Assembly (NCBI RefSeq): GCF_900167255.1
Contig: NZ_FUYB01000008.1
Coordinates: 1 to 64,000, forward strand
Reading direction: 5' to 3'
DNA length: 64,000 bases
Origin: Thiothrix eikelboomii
Lineage (GTDB): Bacteria; Pseudomonadota; Gammaproteobacteria; Thiotrichales; Thiotrichaceae
Shown: piece after piece, positions 36,187-45,597 of the stretch
Position numbering within the stretch: the first letter of the stretch is position 1
How the letters are laid out: each line of letters opens with the position of its first letter
Notes under the pieces: generated by a model
What the model was told of the DNA's origin: nothing
The model's database searches: none
The model's input: only the letters and a program-made list of their open reading frames with translations
Made by a program: the position numbers and the translations under genes

Positions 36187-36952
36187 GCTTCAACAGCGCT
36201 TGATTAGTGCTATTTTTCAACGCGATCAATTAGCAGCGGCAGCTAACTTAGTCAAAACTCAAGGTCGCTTAAACAGTGAACAGCGGGTTGGTATTTATCG
36301 CAATAGCGCCCACGGCATTCTGCTGGATTATTTAGAGTCACTCTATCCAGTGAGCCTCGAACTCGTGGGCACTGAGTTTTTTGGGCGGGCAGCACATAAC
36401 TTTATTGATCAAGCCCCACCCACCAGCCCATTTTTAGCGGAGTATGGCGTGGGCTTTGCAGAACATTTAGCCCAACTCCCCGCTTTACAAGAGCTCATGT
36501 GGATCGTAGAAGTCACTCAGCTCGAATGGGCAAGACATGCCGCGTGGCATACGGTGAATCAAGCCAGCAGTGACTTTACTCAATTAGAAACTTTGAGTGC
36601 ACAGGAGCAAGCTGAATTACGTTTTCAACTCCCGCATTCAGCTCAGCTTTTAAGCTCTACAGCCCCGATCCACTCGATTTGGCTAGCTCATCAAACCGAG
36701 CCTTATGCAGATAAACTCAGTTTTGAAGAAATCGACCTGCAAACTGCAGAACAAGTACTCATCTTCCGGGAGCATCGCCACCTGCATCAAATTAGCTTGA
36801 ATCATGATGATGCGGCGTTTCTCAAGGCGGTGCAAAATCAAGCGACCATGAATGAGTTGGCTGAGCAATTCGCTGAACAATTACCTTGGTTGTTCAGCAT
36901 TGCATTGCAGAACGCTTGGCTGACTGGATTTACGACTACTCAGCCCGTTTAG
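36173..36952 (+). CDS. bufC: BufC, DUF2063-family MNIO partner protein
   Basis: A 259-residue protein with the DUF2063 N-terminal pattern (LQQRLISAIF, RVGIYRNSAHGILLDYLESLYPV, FFGRAAHNFIDQAPPTSPFLAEYGVGFAEHL) followed by a C-terminal domain. BufC-type partners bind the precursor leader or core and present it to the MNIO enzyme. The older label of putative DNA-binding protein is not supported here. Its ATG lies inside the bufB 3' end, which suggests coupled translation and complex formation. Confidence 0.9.
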   Translation: MPLLELQQRLISAIFQRDQLAAAANLVKTQGRLNSEQRVGIYRNSAHGILLDYLESLYPVSLELVGTEFFGRAAHNFIDQAPPTSPFLAEYGVGFAEHLAQLPALQELMWIVEVTQLEWARHAAWHTVNQASSDFTQLETLSAQEQAELRFQLPHSAQLLSSTAPIHSIWLAHQTEPYADKLSFEEIDLQTAEQVLIFREHRHLHQISLNHDDAAFLKAVQNQATMNELAEQFAEQLPWLFSIALQNAWLTGFTTTQPV

Positions 36953-37064
36953 GCTGGCTGAGTCTAGATAAGGCTTCACCAGCACGACCTACAAAAAAAA
37001 TAAATAAGCATGCTACCCTCAAAGAGGACTCACAAAAAATTTTCACCACTCAAGGAGTTAGTGT

Positions 37065-37487
37065 ATGGACATCACCACTACAGTGAATCGTTTTCAACCT
37101 TATGTGCTGGGTTTGTTACGGATTGTCGTCGGCTATTTATTTGTTATTCATGGAACGACGAAATTGTTTCAGATCCCTGCTATCGAAATGTTCGCCAATG
37201 TGCCGATTGGATCTATCTTTTGGATTGCGGGTTTACTGGAATTGGTGTTAGGAATCTTACTGATCTTGGGCTTATTCACACGACTGGCAGCGTTTTTAGC
37301 TTCAGGTGAAATGGCCTTTGCTTATTTTATCGGACATGTTTCCCAAGCACCTTCCACCGTATTCATGCCCATTTTGAATAGTGGTGAATTAGCAGTGACT
37401 TGGTGCTTTGTGTTTTTGTATCTAGCTGTTGCCGGTGCAGGTGCTTTTGCCTTAGATCATAGATTGGCAGCTCGCAAAGTTCATTAA
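37065..37487 (+). CDS. DoxX-family membrane protein of the bufferin operon
   Basis: The 140-residue product has four predicted membrane helices (YVLGLLRIVVGYLFVIHG, IFWIAGLLELVLGILLILGLFTRL, ...AFAYFIGH..., VTWCFVFLYLAVAGAGAFALD) and the DoxX pattern. DoxX proteins are frequent last members of bufABC operons; their role is not established. AAGGAG precedes the ATG. It is separated from bufC by 112 bases and is probably in the same transcript. A hairpin follows. Confidence 0.88.
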   Translation: MDITTTVNRFQPYVLGLLRIVVGYLFVIHGTTKLFQIPAIEMFANVPIGSIFWIAGLLELVLGILLILGLFTRLAAFLASGEMAFAYFIGHVSQAPSTVFMPILNSGELAVTWCFVFLYLAVAGAGAFALDHRLAARKVH

Positions 37488-37548
37488 GCCAATACTTGAA
37501 GCACTGGCAGCAGTATTGGCAGCATTTGCTTCAATCCAGCCTCATGAC

Positions 37549-37574
37549 CAAGATGGGCGGCTCAGCCCATCTTG
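37549..37574. terminator. Inverted repeat between convergent DoxX and flavodoxin-fold genes
   Basis: A perfect 10-bp stem CAAGATGGGC/GCCCATCTTG with a 6-base loop lies between two convergent genes. There is no T run on either strand, so it is a probable but non-classical bidirectional terminator. Confidence 0.6.
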
Positions 37575-37576
37575 CC

Positions 37577-38029
37577 TCAGAAAACCCCCAATAATACCCC
37601 TTCTGCTATTGCCTCACCCAAGTCCTCGCAAGTCTGCAAAAATTCCGGTTTAAATTCACCTTGCAATACGATTGGTTCTTGCACCAACCGCCAGCGTAAA
37701 CCTGCCAGAATCCGCTCCACGCTATGCACCGCACCCGTACCATCTGTGCCTGCGCGCACATACAAAACCACCGGCAAGCCTTGGGTATGTTCTAGACAGG
37801 GGTAATAAATACGCTCAAAAAAATCTTTCAAAGCGCCACTCATATAACCAAAATTTGCCGTTGTCCCCAAAATAATCGCGCTGGCATTGAAGACATGCTC
37901 AGCCGTCGCTTCAAACGGGCTGAGTTCGATGAGGGCAAGCTCAGTACGCTTAGCCCCGGTCACGACGGCTTGGCGTAATTGCAGGGTATTGGCTGAGGGT
38001 GTATTTGCGATAATCAGTAAAGGTTGCAT
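37577..38029 (-). CDS. Flavodoxin-fold NAD(P)H-dependent oxidoreductase
   Basis: A 150-residue protein with the FMN-dependent reductase pattern: MQPLLIIANTPSANT (phosphate loop), AIILGTTANFGYMSGALKDFFERIYYP (flavin-binding loop) and a terminal helix. These enzymes reduce quinones or other small electrophiles. I start at ATG 38029; an in-frame TTG at 38044 adds five residues. It is convergent with the DoxX gene and divergent from tatD. Confidence 0.82.
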   Translation of the reverse strand: MQPLLIIANTPSANTLQLRQAVVTGAKRTELALIELSPFEATAEHVFNASAIILGTTANFGYMSGALKDFFERIYYPCLEHTQGLPVVLYVRAGTDGTGAVHSVERILAGLRWRLVQEPIVLQGEFKPEFLQTCEDLGEAIAEGVLLGVF

Positions 38030-38124
38030 GCCAGTTAGATCCAAGCTTAAAAAAGTGATTTTAAATACATTAAATCCGCGCCAGTCATTACAATAGGCTG
38101 ATTCACTTTATAGCCTATGAACTC

Positions 38125-38925
38125 ATGTCGAAAAAACCACCGATTCCTATTTTTAATCATCCGATCATTGAAACTCACTGCCATTTGGATTATCTGGAAG
38201 CAGCAGCCTTGCAAGCTGCACTAGAGGCCGCCACTGCCGTAAAGATTGAGCGTATTATTACGATTGGCGTCTCACCCGATAACCTCGAAAAGGTACTGCA
38301 ACTCACCCAAACCTATGCACAAGTTTGGGGGACACAAGGCATTCATCCCCATGATGCTAAAGATTATAGTCCAGCCGTCGAAGACCAGATCCGTACCCAT
38401 GCTGTGCACCCCAAAATACTCGCCATTGGCGAGATTGGCTTGGATTATTACTACGATCATTCTGATCGCCGAGTCCAGCGCCAAGTGTTTGAGAGTCAGC
38501 TACAAATCGCGATTGATTTAAATTTACCTATCGTCGTGCATACCCGCGAGGCAGATGAAGACACTCAAGCTATTTTGCAAAATTTTGTGGGGCAATTGAA
38601 GCAACGCGGAGTGATCCATAGCTTCACTTCGGGTAAAGCTTTGGCGGAATACTGCTTAAGTGAGGGCTTCTGCCTCGGCTTCAATGGCATTAGCACCTTT
38701 AAACCGGCTGACAATGTACGTGAAATTATTGGCATGACACCCGTTGAGCAAATCCTATTTGAAACAGATGCCCCCTATTTAACCCCCGTCCCCTATCGTG
38801 GGCAACAGAACGAACCCAAGTATTTACCATTTATTGTTGAACAAGTGGCTAAGGTGAAGAGTCTCGAGGTAGAGACTCTATTGCCGCAGGTTTGGGAGAA
38901 TAGCTTGCGGGTGTTTTGGCGTTAG
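38125..38925 (+). CDS. TatD-family metal-dependent hydrolase, first copy
   Basis: A 266-residue TIM-barrel hydrolase. Metal ligands are visible in the N-terminal ETHCHLD (His18, His20), GEIGLDYYYD (Glu), VVHTREAD (His), VIHSFTSGK (His) and ETDAPYLTP (Asp). TatD proteins are 3'-5' DNases or related phosphodiesterases in DNA repair. It shares its end with the convergent amidotransferase gene (4 bases apart). A second, distinct TatD is at 62707-63480. Confidence 0.92.
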   Translation: MSKKPPIPIFNHPIIETHCHLDYLEAAALQAALEAATAVKIERIITIGVSPDNLEKVLQLTQTYAQVWGTQGIHPHDAKDYSPAVEDQIRTHAVHPKILAIGEIGLDYYYDHSDRRVQRQVFESQLQIAIDLNLPIVVHTREADEDTQAILQNFVGQLKQRGVIHSFTSGKALAEYCLSEGFCLGFNGISTFKPADNVREIIGMTPVEQILFETDAPYLTPVPYRGQQNEPKYLPFIVEQVAKVKSLEVETLLPQVWENSLRVFWR

Positions 38926-38929
38926 GACT

Positions 38930-40705
38930 CTATAAGTTATTCAACTGCAACCACAGTTCCAACAAGGCCAGATGCCACAATTTACTCCCTTGAATTCGGG
39001 TCAAATGCTCTTCTGGCTTACTTAATAGTTTTGCTACATAAGCGGGATTATACAAGCCACGCTCTTTGGCTTGTTGTGAGTGCAAAGTATCGCGCATCAT
39101 GTCTAAGAATTCGCCCCGCACGAATTTTAAAGCAGGGACGGGGAAATAACCTTTCGGGCGGTCAATCACGCTATCAGGCACTCGTCCGCGTGCGATTTGC
39201 TTCAAGACATATTTGCCGCCATCGCGGAGTTTTAATTCGGGCGGCATTTGCGCCGCTAGCTCGACTAATTCTTGATCTAAAAACGGTACACGCGCCTCTA
39301 GTCCCCAAGCCATTGTCATATTATCGACCCGCTTCACCGGATCATCGACGATAAAAGTCGTAACATCTGCACGCAATACCGCATCTAAATGCTCGTCCGC
39401 AAATTCAGTTTCTAATAACTCGCGGACTAATTCGCCCGTATAATCGGGGGTTTGGAACTGGGGTTGCAGCATTTGCGCCATTTCGGCGTGATCGCGGTCG
39501 AAATAGTATTTAGAGAAACGGGCTAAACGATCAGGGTTTAAATCGGCATGCGTTTGTGGATACCAAAAATAACCACCGAAGACTTCATCCGCGCCCTGCC
39601 CCGATTGCACCACTTTAACGTGTTTGGAGACTTGTTCGGATAAGAGATAAAAGCCAATCGCATCCTGACCGAACATGGGTTCTGCCATGTTGGCAACAGC
39701 TTCGGGCAAGCGTTGTAAGGTTTGTTCATTGGGAATATGGAATTTATGATGATTGGGCTTGAAGCGCTCCACTACTGCATCGGAATACTCATATTCGCTG
39801 CCTTTTTCCTCGGGTTGATCATCAAAACCAATCGTAAAAGTGCGAATATCTTGAATGCCGATTTCATCCAATAAGGCAACCAGCAAACTCGAATCCAAAC
39901 CACCAGACAACAACACACCCACGGGTACATCTGCGATATTATTCCGCCGCCGGACTGCCACCCGCAGCGCTTCATGAATCGAGACAATCCACTCTTGCTC
40001 AGTACGTGGTTCAGCCGGACGCTTCGCCACCAAATTCCAATAACGTTTTAATTCTTGACGACCATCCACCTCAATAGTGAGCGAATGTGCAGGTGGCATT
40101 TTACGAATGCCTTTTAACACGGTGCGTGGAGCAGGTACAACCGCGTGCAAACTAAACAGGTTATGAATCGCCAATGGGTCAAGGCTGGTATCAATATTCG
40201 GGGTAGCAAGTAGCGCTTGGGTATTGGACGCAAAGCGGAAAGATTGATGATTCAGCGTATAATACAGTGGCTTAATCCCCATGCGGTCGCGTGCCAGAAA
40301 CAGGGTTTTCTTTTTCATATCCCAAATCGCAAAGGCGAACATGCCCAGCAAATGCTGGGGCGCATCCTCACCCCATTCGGCATAGGCTTTGAGAATAGTT
40401 TCGGTATCACCGTCAGAATAGAAATGATAACCCTTGGCCTTTAGCTCAGCACGTAATTCAGGGTAATTGTAAATCGTGCCATTGAATACCAAGGCCAAAC
40501 CTAATTCGGCATCCACCATCGGCTGGCTGGATTTGTAGGATAGATCAATAATCGACAAACGCCGATGCCCAAAAGCTAACGGACCATCTGAATAACTCCC
40601 GCCATGATCAGGCCCACGCTTTTCGAGCTTTGCCATCATGGCATTGATGTTTCGTAAGTCTGGAACTTGACCATCCAACCGTAATTCACCACTAATTCCG
40701 CACAT
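38930..40705 (-). CDS. Asparagine synthase-type glutamine amidotransferase, N-acetylglutaminylglutamine amide synthesis type
   Basis: The 591-residue enzyme has an N-terminal class II glutaminase domain (nucleophile Cys2 in MCGISGE, FNGTIYNYPELR) and a C-terminal synthetase with pyrophosphatase motif LSGGLDSSLL. Segments such as LFSLHAVVPAPRTVLKGIRKMPPA, VKRVDNMTMAWGLEARVPFLD and IDRPKGYFPVPALKF fit the subgroup (asnO) that amidates N-acetylglutaminylglutamine, a compatible solute, better than plain AsnB. The usual partner genes (acetyltransferase/ligase and peptidase) are not adjacent, so the exact substrate is uncertain. Confidence 0.85.
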   Translation of the reverse strand: MCGISGELRLDGQVPDLRNINAMMAKLEKRGPDHGGSYSDGPLAFGHRRLSIIDLSYKSSQPMVDAELGLALVFNGTIYNYPELRAELKAKGYHFYSDGDTETILKAYAEWGEDAPQHLLGMFAFAIWDMKKKTLFLARDRMGIKPLYYTLNHQSFRFASNTQALLATPNIDTSLDPLAIHNLFSLHAVVPAPRTVLKGIRKMPPAHSLTIEVDGRQELKRYWNLVAKRPAEPRTEQEWIVSIHEALRVAVRRRNNIADVPVGVLLSGGLDSSLLVALLDEIGIQDIRTFTIGFDDQPEEKGSEYEYSDAVVERFKPNHHKFHIPNEQTLQRLPEAVANMAEPMFGQDAIGFYLLSEQVSKHVKVVQSGQGADEVFGGYFWYPQTHADLNPDRLARFSKYYFDRDHAEMAQMLQPQFQTPDYTGELVRELLETEFADEHLDAVLRADVTTFIVDDPVKRVDNMTMAWGLEARVPFLDQELVELAAQMPPELKLRDGGKYVLKQIARGRVPDSVIDRPKGYFPVPALKFVRGEFLDMMRDTLHSQQAKERGLYNPAYVAKLLSKPEEHLTRIQGSKLWHLALLELWLQLNNL

Positions 40706-40804
40706 GGAGTTTCCTTATTACTTTTTACTGAAGCTGAGTCTGCCATATTTTTGACATGAAGGCGAAAACCCCAAACTCATTATCCTTAAGCTTGAGCGTT
40801 CAGT

Positions 40805-41803
40805 TTAATGCTGATGGCTTAAGAAAAAGCGCAACATCTCGAGTGAGGCATTCGGCCCGGCAGGATCAGTATAGCTGCCACTGCTATTTCCGCCTGACCA
40901 AGCATGCCCTGCCCCTTGCACTAGCCAATAATCAATCTGAGTTTGCCCCGTCACATCTTTGATTTGTGTGCGGGTATAAGCATGGCCGATGGGAGGTAAC
41001 ACAGTCTGCTGCTCCGTCGTTAAAGCTGCATGACTAGCTGCTAAGCTTTGCCTAGCTTGAGCCAAGATCAGCTCCGCATTCCGTAGATGCACGATGCGAT
41101 CTTGATCCCCTTGAAAAATAATAGTTGGTACAAAATTAGGGAGTTGGCTCAGTGCTTGCACGGATCGGCTACCTTGGCGCATCGCCACCAACGCTGCAAG
41201 CACATGAGTGGCACTCCCCACTGCTAAACCAGAATGCACCCCCATAGCTGCATAAAGCTCAGGGTAAGTCGCTCCCATAATGGCCGCCATTGAGCCACCC
41301 GCCGATAAACCAGCGATATAGACCCGCTGCGCATCCACACGGTAGTTATGCATCACTGCTTGGGTTAAACCTGCAATAAGCGCTGGCTCACCCCGGTCGA
41401 CCTGCTGGTTTTTCGGCTTATACCAATTCCAACAGCGCTTTAAATTCGCGATTTTCGCTTGATTCGGATAAGCCACTAAGACGCGGTATTGATCAGCCCA
41501 CCGATTCATATCCGTACCCAAAGCAAAATCCTCAGCATCTTGCGCACAACCATGCAACATCACAACCAAGGGTAAAGGTTGATCCGAGTGATCATAGTGA
41601 CTCGGAATATACAGCTTATAATCCCGTGACCCGTATTCACTACTGAAATGGCGACTAAGAAACTGTGATTGTTGTTGGCATTGCGCTGTCGGATTGGCAG
41701 CCTGCTCAGGGATGGGGGACACTAGGTTTTCATTCTGTAATGACCCTAAGCGTATGCGCCTTAAAATCGCTGGCATAACCTTTAAAAATTGAGCTTTTAT
41801 CAC
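40805..41803 (-). CDS. PHB depolymerase-type esterase (LpqC/type 1 catalytic domain)
   Basis: A 332-residue alpha/beta hydrolase. LVVMLHGCAQDAEDFA gives the oxyanion region, GLSAGG (Ser167) the nucleophile, GDQDRIVH the acid, and GAGHAWSGG the catalytic His, the order seen in the short-chain poly(3-hydroxybutyrate) depolymerase family. No signal peptide is evident, since the N-terminus is basic and not hydrophobic. It may therefore act inside the cell on short-chain polyhydroxyalkanoate or other esters. Confidence 0.85.
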   Translation of the reverse strand: MIKAQFLKVMPAILRRIRLGSLQNENLVSPIPEQAANPTAQCQQQSQFLSRHFSSEYGSRDYKLYIPSHYDHSDQPLPLVVMLHGCAQDAEDFALGTDMNRWADQYRVLVAYPNQAKIANLKRCWNWYKPKNQQVDRGEPALIAGLTQAVMHNYRVDAQRVYIAGLSAGGSMAAIMGATYPELYAAMGVHSGLAVGSATHVLAALVAMRQGSRSVQALSQLPNFVPTIIFQGDQDRIVHLRNAELILAQARQSLAASHAALTTEQQTVLPPIGHAYTRTQIKDVTGQTQIDYWLVQGAGHAWSGGNSSGSYTDPAGPNASLEMLRFFLSHQH

Positions 41804-41887
41804 GAATCTCCTGAGTTGAATTTGGGAAAGCTCTGTAGTTAGGTGATACTAGAGACCTGTCACCTTAGCAAGCTAATTCAACAAAAT

Positions 41888-42508
41888 ATGAAAATTGACC
41901 AACGCCATTATGATAACCAGCCGCTGACTTCAGCTGACAAGGTCTTGGTTTATGGACTCAGTGCGGTGTTCTTAGGCCTCATCATCCTCGAAATTTTTAC
42001 TAACTATGAACCACGAAAACTAGCTGCTCTGTTCTTCCTGTTGTGGTGGCTACCCTTAGTCTTCGTCCATGAATTTGGACATGCAGTCGTAGCGCGTGCT
42101 CTAGGTTGGCAGATTGAACGCACCGTCATTGGCTTTGGACGAGTGATTTATCGAGGTCAATTATTCAAAGCCCCCTTAGAGCTACGCCTATTTCCACTGG
42201 AAGGCTTTGTGCAATTCAATCCGGTAGATGGACTAGGAATGCGTTACAAATACGCTCTCACTTATTTCGCAGGTCCTGGGATTGAGTTATTAGTTGCCTT
42301 CAGCATCATCGCCCTCATGGGCTGGGATAACGTCTTTCTGGTTGAAAATCATTATTGGAAATTAGCGTGCCAAGCCTTAGCCTATGACGCTTTGGCAGGT
42401 GCTATCATTAATTTAATTCCGATGGGGGTTATCACCCGTGATGGCGAAACACCGAATGACGGCATGGGAATTTTAGTAAGCCTATTCAACCGTAAATCAA
42501 ACCACTAA
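41888..42508 (+). CDS. M50-like membrane metalloprotease
   Basis: The 206-residue membrane protein has an HEFGH zinc motif (61-65) in the hydrophobic segment LFFLLWWLPLVFVHEFGHAVVARALGW and a later NLIPMG-DGETPNDG segment giving the third metal ligand, the site-2 protease layout. About four membrane helices are predicted. I start at ATG 41888; an upstream GTG at 41843 lacks any ribosome site. Substrate unknown; no sigma or anti-sigma factor is adjacent. Confidence 0.82.
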   Translation: MKIDQRHYDNQPLTSADKVLVYGLSAVFLGLIILEIFTNYEPRKLAALFFLLWWLPLVFVHEFGHAVVARALGWQIERTVIGFGRVIYRGQLFKAPLELRLFPLEGFVQFNPVDGLGMRYKYALTYFAGPGIELLVAFSIIALMGWDNVFLVENHYWKLACQALAYDALAGAIINLIPMGVITRDGETPNDGMGILVSLFNRKSNH

Positions 42509-42513
42509 GCACC

Positions 42514-43560
42514 TCATGCCTGCCGATAATAAGCCACATCCTTGTCATCTACCTCTACCTGCAAAAGCCCTGCCTGCACCAAATAATTCAAATGCGCGCG
42601 CGCCTCTCCGGTTGCGAAAATCAAAGTCCGCTTCGTCACTGGATTTTTGAACAAAACTGAAAACACATCCAGCACGCGCTTAGGCTCAGCACATAATGCA
42701 TATAAATCATCCAGCGCTTGCTGATGTTCAGCAATCAAGCTGTCTAAACGCGGATGGGCACCATAAAAAGGTTTACCATGCGCCGGTAGCACCAAAACAT
42801 CGGCAGGCAACCGCGCTCGCAAGTGATGACAAGAATCAATCCAATCTTTCAGTGGATTCGCATTCGGCTCAAGAGGCCAAACACTGACATTCGAGGAAAT
42901 CGTCGGTAGGAGTTGGTCGCCTGCAATGAATAACTTTTTCTCGGCACAGTATAAGCAAACATGCTCAGGACTATGGCCTTGACCAATGATCACCTCCCAC
43001 TCAGCACCATCAATTTTGAGTCGATCCCCCTTCACTAAGCGCTGATAAGCATCGGGCAAAGCACCTACAAAACTGCCATACCCTCCAAAATGGGCGCGAT
43101 AAATACCAATCTCCTCCTCATCAAAACCGGCATGCCGATAAAATCGAATCGCCGCATCCGGTGCTTCTTTATGCATATCTGATAGCAAAGTGCGACAGAG
43201 TAAATACTCAGTCCGCGACATATGCAAACTCGCCCCCCATTCATGTGCTAACCAACCGGCTAAACCCACATGATCGGGGTGTAAATGCGTCACAATCAAA
43301 CGGTTGACTGAGGCACCCTTTAAATAAGTTTCAAAAAGCGTGCGCCACGATTCAATCACGCTGGTTTCGACCAAGCCTGTATCCACTTGCACCCAGCCCT
43401 CACCATCTTTTAGCAGCCAAAGATTGATATGATCCAAAGCAAACGGCAATGGCATCCGTATCCAATACACACCTGCAGCGACCTCAACCATTGTGCCACC
43501 TGCAGGCAGGGGGAGCGGAGGATAAGTGACCGAACTTACGTGACTAACGGCTAGGCTCAT
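42514..43560 (-). CDS. Metallo-beta-lactamase-fold hydrolase
   Basis: The 348-residue protein holds the HxHxDH metal motif at 92-97 (THLHPDHVGLAGWL), GQGHSPEHVCLYC and LFIAGDQLLP, which are the remaining metal ligands, and a winged-helix-like C-terminal tail. This arrangement is that of the broad MBL thioesterase/lactonase-type group. No signal peptide. It is divergent from purD in direction only by a short gap, and its substrate cannot be told. Confidence 0.85.
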   Translation of the reverse strand: MSLAVSHVSSVTYPPLPLPAGGTMVEVAAGVYWIRMPLPFALDHINLWLLKDGEGWVQVDTGLVETSVIESWRTLFETYLKGASVNRLIVTHLHPDHVGLAGWLAHEWGASLHMSRTEYLLCRTLLSDMHKEAPDAAIRFYRHAGFDEEEIGIYRAHFGGYGSFVGALPDAYQRLVKGDRLKIDGAEWEVIIGQGHSPEHVCLYCAEKKLFIAGDQLLPTISSNVSVWPLEPNANPLKDWIDSCHHLRARLPADVLVLPAHGKPFYGAHPRLDSLIAEHQQALDDLYALCAEPKRVLDVFSVLFKNPVTKRTLIFATGEARAHLNYLVQAGLLQVEVDDKDVAYYRQA

Positions 43561-43631
43561 ATTGATTTACCTTTACGTTAAGGTTAAAGCATTAAATTAG
43601 CATGACACCCACGAGCATGCAGCAAACCTTG

Positions 43632-44924
43632 CTAACTTTGTGCCTGTTCACGTGCAATCGCCCGATGACCAATATCGGTGCGGTAATAAACCTGATCCCA
43701 GTGAATCGCCCGCACGAGTTGATAAGCTTGAGCCTGAGCCTCAGTCACCGTCTGCCCTAAGCCCACAGCGCATAACACCCGCCCACCATTAGTCACTACC
43801 TCCCCAGCTTGATCCGCTGTCCCTGCATGGAAGACTTTACCCTCTAAACAAGCTGCCTTGTCTAAACCTCGAATTACCGCACCTTTGGCATAAGCCTCAG
43901 GATAACCACCTGCCGCTAATACCACCCCTACGGCAGCACGACTGTCCCATTCAGCGGTGACTTGATCTAAGCGCTCGTCTAAAGCAGCTTCCAGTAAATC
44001 GACAAAATCAGATTTTAACCGTGCCATGATGGGCTGAGTTTCAGGATCACCAAAACGGCAATTGAACTCTAATACTTTCGGTGTACCCTCTGCGGTAATC
44101 ATCACCCCCGCATACAAGAAACCAGTATAGCGAATCCCATCTGCCGCCATCCCACGCACTGTTGGGTAAATCACCTCTTGCATAATACGCTCGTGCATCA
44201 CAGGGGTAACCACAGGTGCTGGCGAATACGCCCCCATCCCACCCGTATTAGGGCCTTGATCACCTTCATCACGGGCTTTGTGATCTTGTGAGCTAGCCAT
44301 CGCCAATACCTGCTCACCATCCACCATCACAATGAAGCTAGCCTCTTCACCGCTCAAAAACTCTTCGATAACAACTCGACTACCGGCTGCCCCAAACGCA
44401 TTGCCTGCTAACATATCTGTCACTGCTGCCAGCGCTTCTGCTTCCGTTTGTGCCAAAATTACCCCTTTACCAGCGGCTAAACCGTCCGCCTTAATTACAA
44501 TCGGCGCTCCCTTAGCACGAATATAAGCCAATGCAGATTCAAGCTCGGTGAAGTTAGCATAGGCAGCCGTCGCGATTTGATGACGAGCCAGAAAATCTTT
44601 AGCGAAAGCTTTAGAAGACTCCAACTGAGCGGCTTGCTGAGTAGGGCCAAAGCAGCGCAGGCCTGCTGCACGAAAACGATCCACAATCCCTTTAGACAAG
44701 GGCGCTTCTGGCCCTACTACGGTTAAATCAATCGCCTCTGCTTGAGCGTAATCCACTAGGGCATCAATATCTTCAGCGGCAATCGGTAGGTTACGCAGCT
44801 TAGGTTCATGGGCTGTGCCTGCATTACCCGGTGCGACCAACACTGTTGTCACTCGGGGTGATTGGGCTAACTTCCATGCTAAAGCATGCTCACGCCCACC
44901 ACTGCCGACCACTAGAATTTTCAT
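43632..44924 (-). CDS. purD: Phosphoribosylamine-glycine ligase PurD
   Basis: PurD joins glycine to phosphoribosylamine in purine synthesis, with ATP. The 430-residue ATP-grasp enzyme begins MKILVVGSGGREHALAWKL, has FGPTQQAAQLESSKAFAKDFL, the ATP-binding VIKADGLAAGKGV, DHKARDEGDQGPNTGGMGAYSP and EFNCRFGDPETQPI. ATG 44924 follows AGGAGT at the right spacing; the longer frame to 44945 is not needed. The usual purH neighbour is absent. Confidence 0.97.
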   Translation of the reverse strand: MKILVVGSGGREHALAWKLAQSPRVTTVLVAPGNAGTAHEPKLRNLPIAAEDIDALVDYAQAEAIDLTVVGPEAPLSKGIVDRFRAAGLRCFGPTQQAAQLESSKAFAKDFLARHQIATAAYANFTELESALAYIRAKGAPIVIKADGLAAGKGVILAQTEAEALAAVTDMLAGNAFGAAGSRVVIEEFLSGEEASFIVMVDGEQVLAMASSQDHKARDEGDQGPNTGGMGAYSPAPVVTPVMHERIMQEVIYPTVRGMAADGIRYTGFLYAGVMITAEGTPKVLEFNCRFGDPETQPIMARLKSDFVDLLEAALDERLDQVTAEWDSRAAVGVVLAAGGYPEAYAKGAVIRGLDKAACLEGKVFHAGTADQAGEVVTNGGRVLCAVGLGQTVTEAQAQAYQLVRAIHWDQVYYRTDIGHRAIAREQAQS

Positions 44925-45148
44925 ATTCACTCCTACTGCTGACACCCAAATTTAAATTGCGCTCATTAAAGCCAGAATAACTTAGGGTTTCAACCGCCAA
45001 TGACCGATAAGAGGCAAAAACATCGCTTCCACTCCAAAACCCATTGCTGAAAACCACACTGTAAGCCAAATAGAGCAAAGGATTTAGCAAATTACCCCAG
45101 CATTGTGGTGATCAGTAGGGATGTATGTAAAAAACAAGCGAGTACCGC

Positions 45149-45496
45149 ATGAGAGGCCTATTTTATTTTTTCACTACCTTAATCACTATTTTGCTCACGG
45201 CTTGCACTGATAACGGTAATCTATTAAATATTGCAGACATCAGTAGCCGCCCGATTGCAACCGTTTATAAAGTCAATACAGCGGCCATCGACTACGCACC
45301 CATTGAATGTCGACGTTCACCTGCTAAAAATGCGGAAGTCATGATTCGTTTATATAACGGTAGCCTAGTCGATTTAGTGGCTCTTGAAGAAGGGATGCTG
45401 AAACGCGATGACCGCTATTGGCTGCATGTTTACCCCCCGCTATCGCATCGCCCTTCTTGTTATCTAGATGTACGCTATTTAGTACCCCACGCTTAA
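45149..45496 (+). CDS. Small lipoprotein with SH3-like domain
   Basis: The 115-residue product begins with a lipoprotein signal (lipobox LLTAC, Cys19). The mature part contains VMIRLYNGSLVDLVALEEGMLKRDDRYWLHVYPP, the strand pattern of bacterial SH3 domains that often bind peptidoglycan, and two cysteines (ECRRS and PSCYLD) that could form a disulfide. The family is not recognised with certainty. Confidence 0.65.
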   Translation: MRGLFYFFTTLITILLTACTDNGNLLNIADISSRPIATVYKVNTAAIDYAPIECRRSPAKNAEVMIRLYNGSLVDLVALEEGMLKRDDRYWLHVYPPLSHRPSCYLDVRYLVPHA

Positions 45497-45597
45497 GCCA
45501 AACCTAGCCCTATTCCCTGTGGCTGATAGGCGCTGCTGGAAGTCTCAAATTATTTACCGTAAAGTGCTAAAACTTTAATGGCTTCCCTACTGACCCT

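Noticed and set aside
36886-37309. Overlapping plus-strand ORFs between bufC and DoxX
   Set aside because: They run out of frame through bufC and DoxX and have no coding character.
44890-45090. 66-codon minus-strand ORF upstream of purD
   Set aside because: It overlaps the purD start in another frame and has no ribosome site or known pattern.
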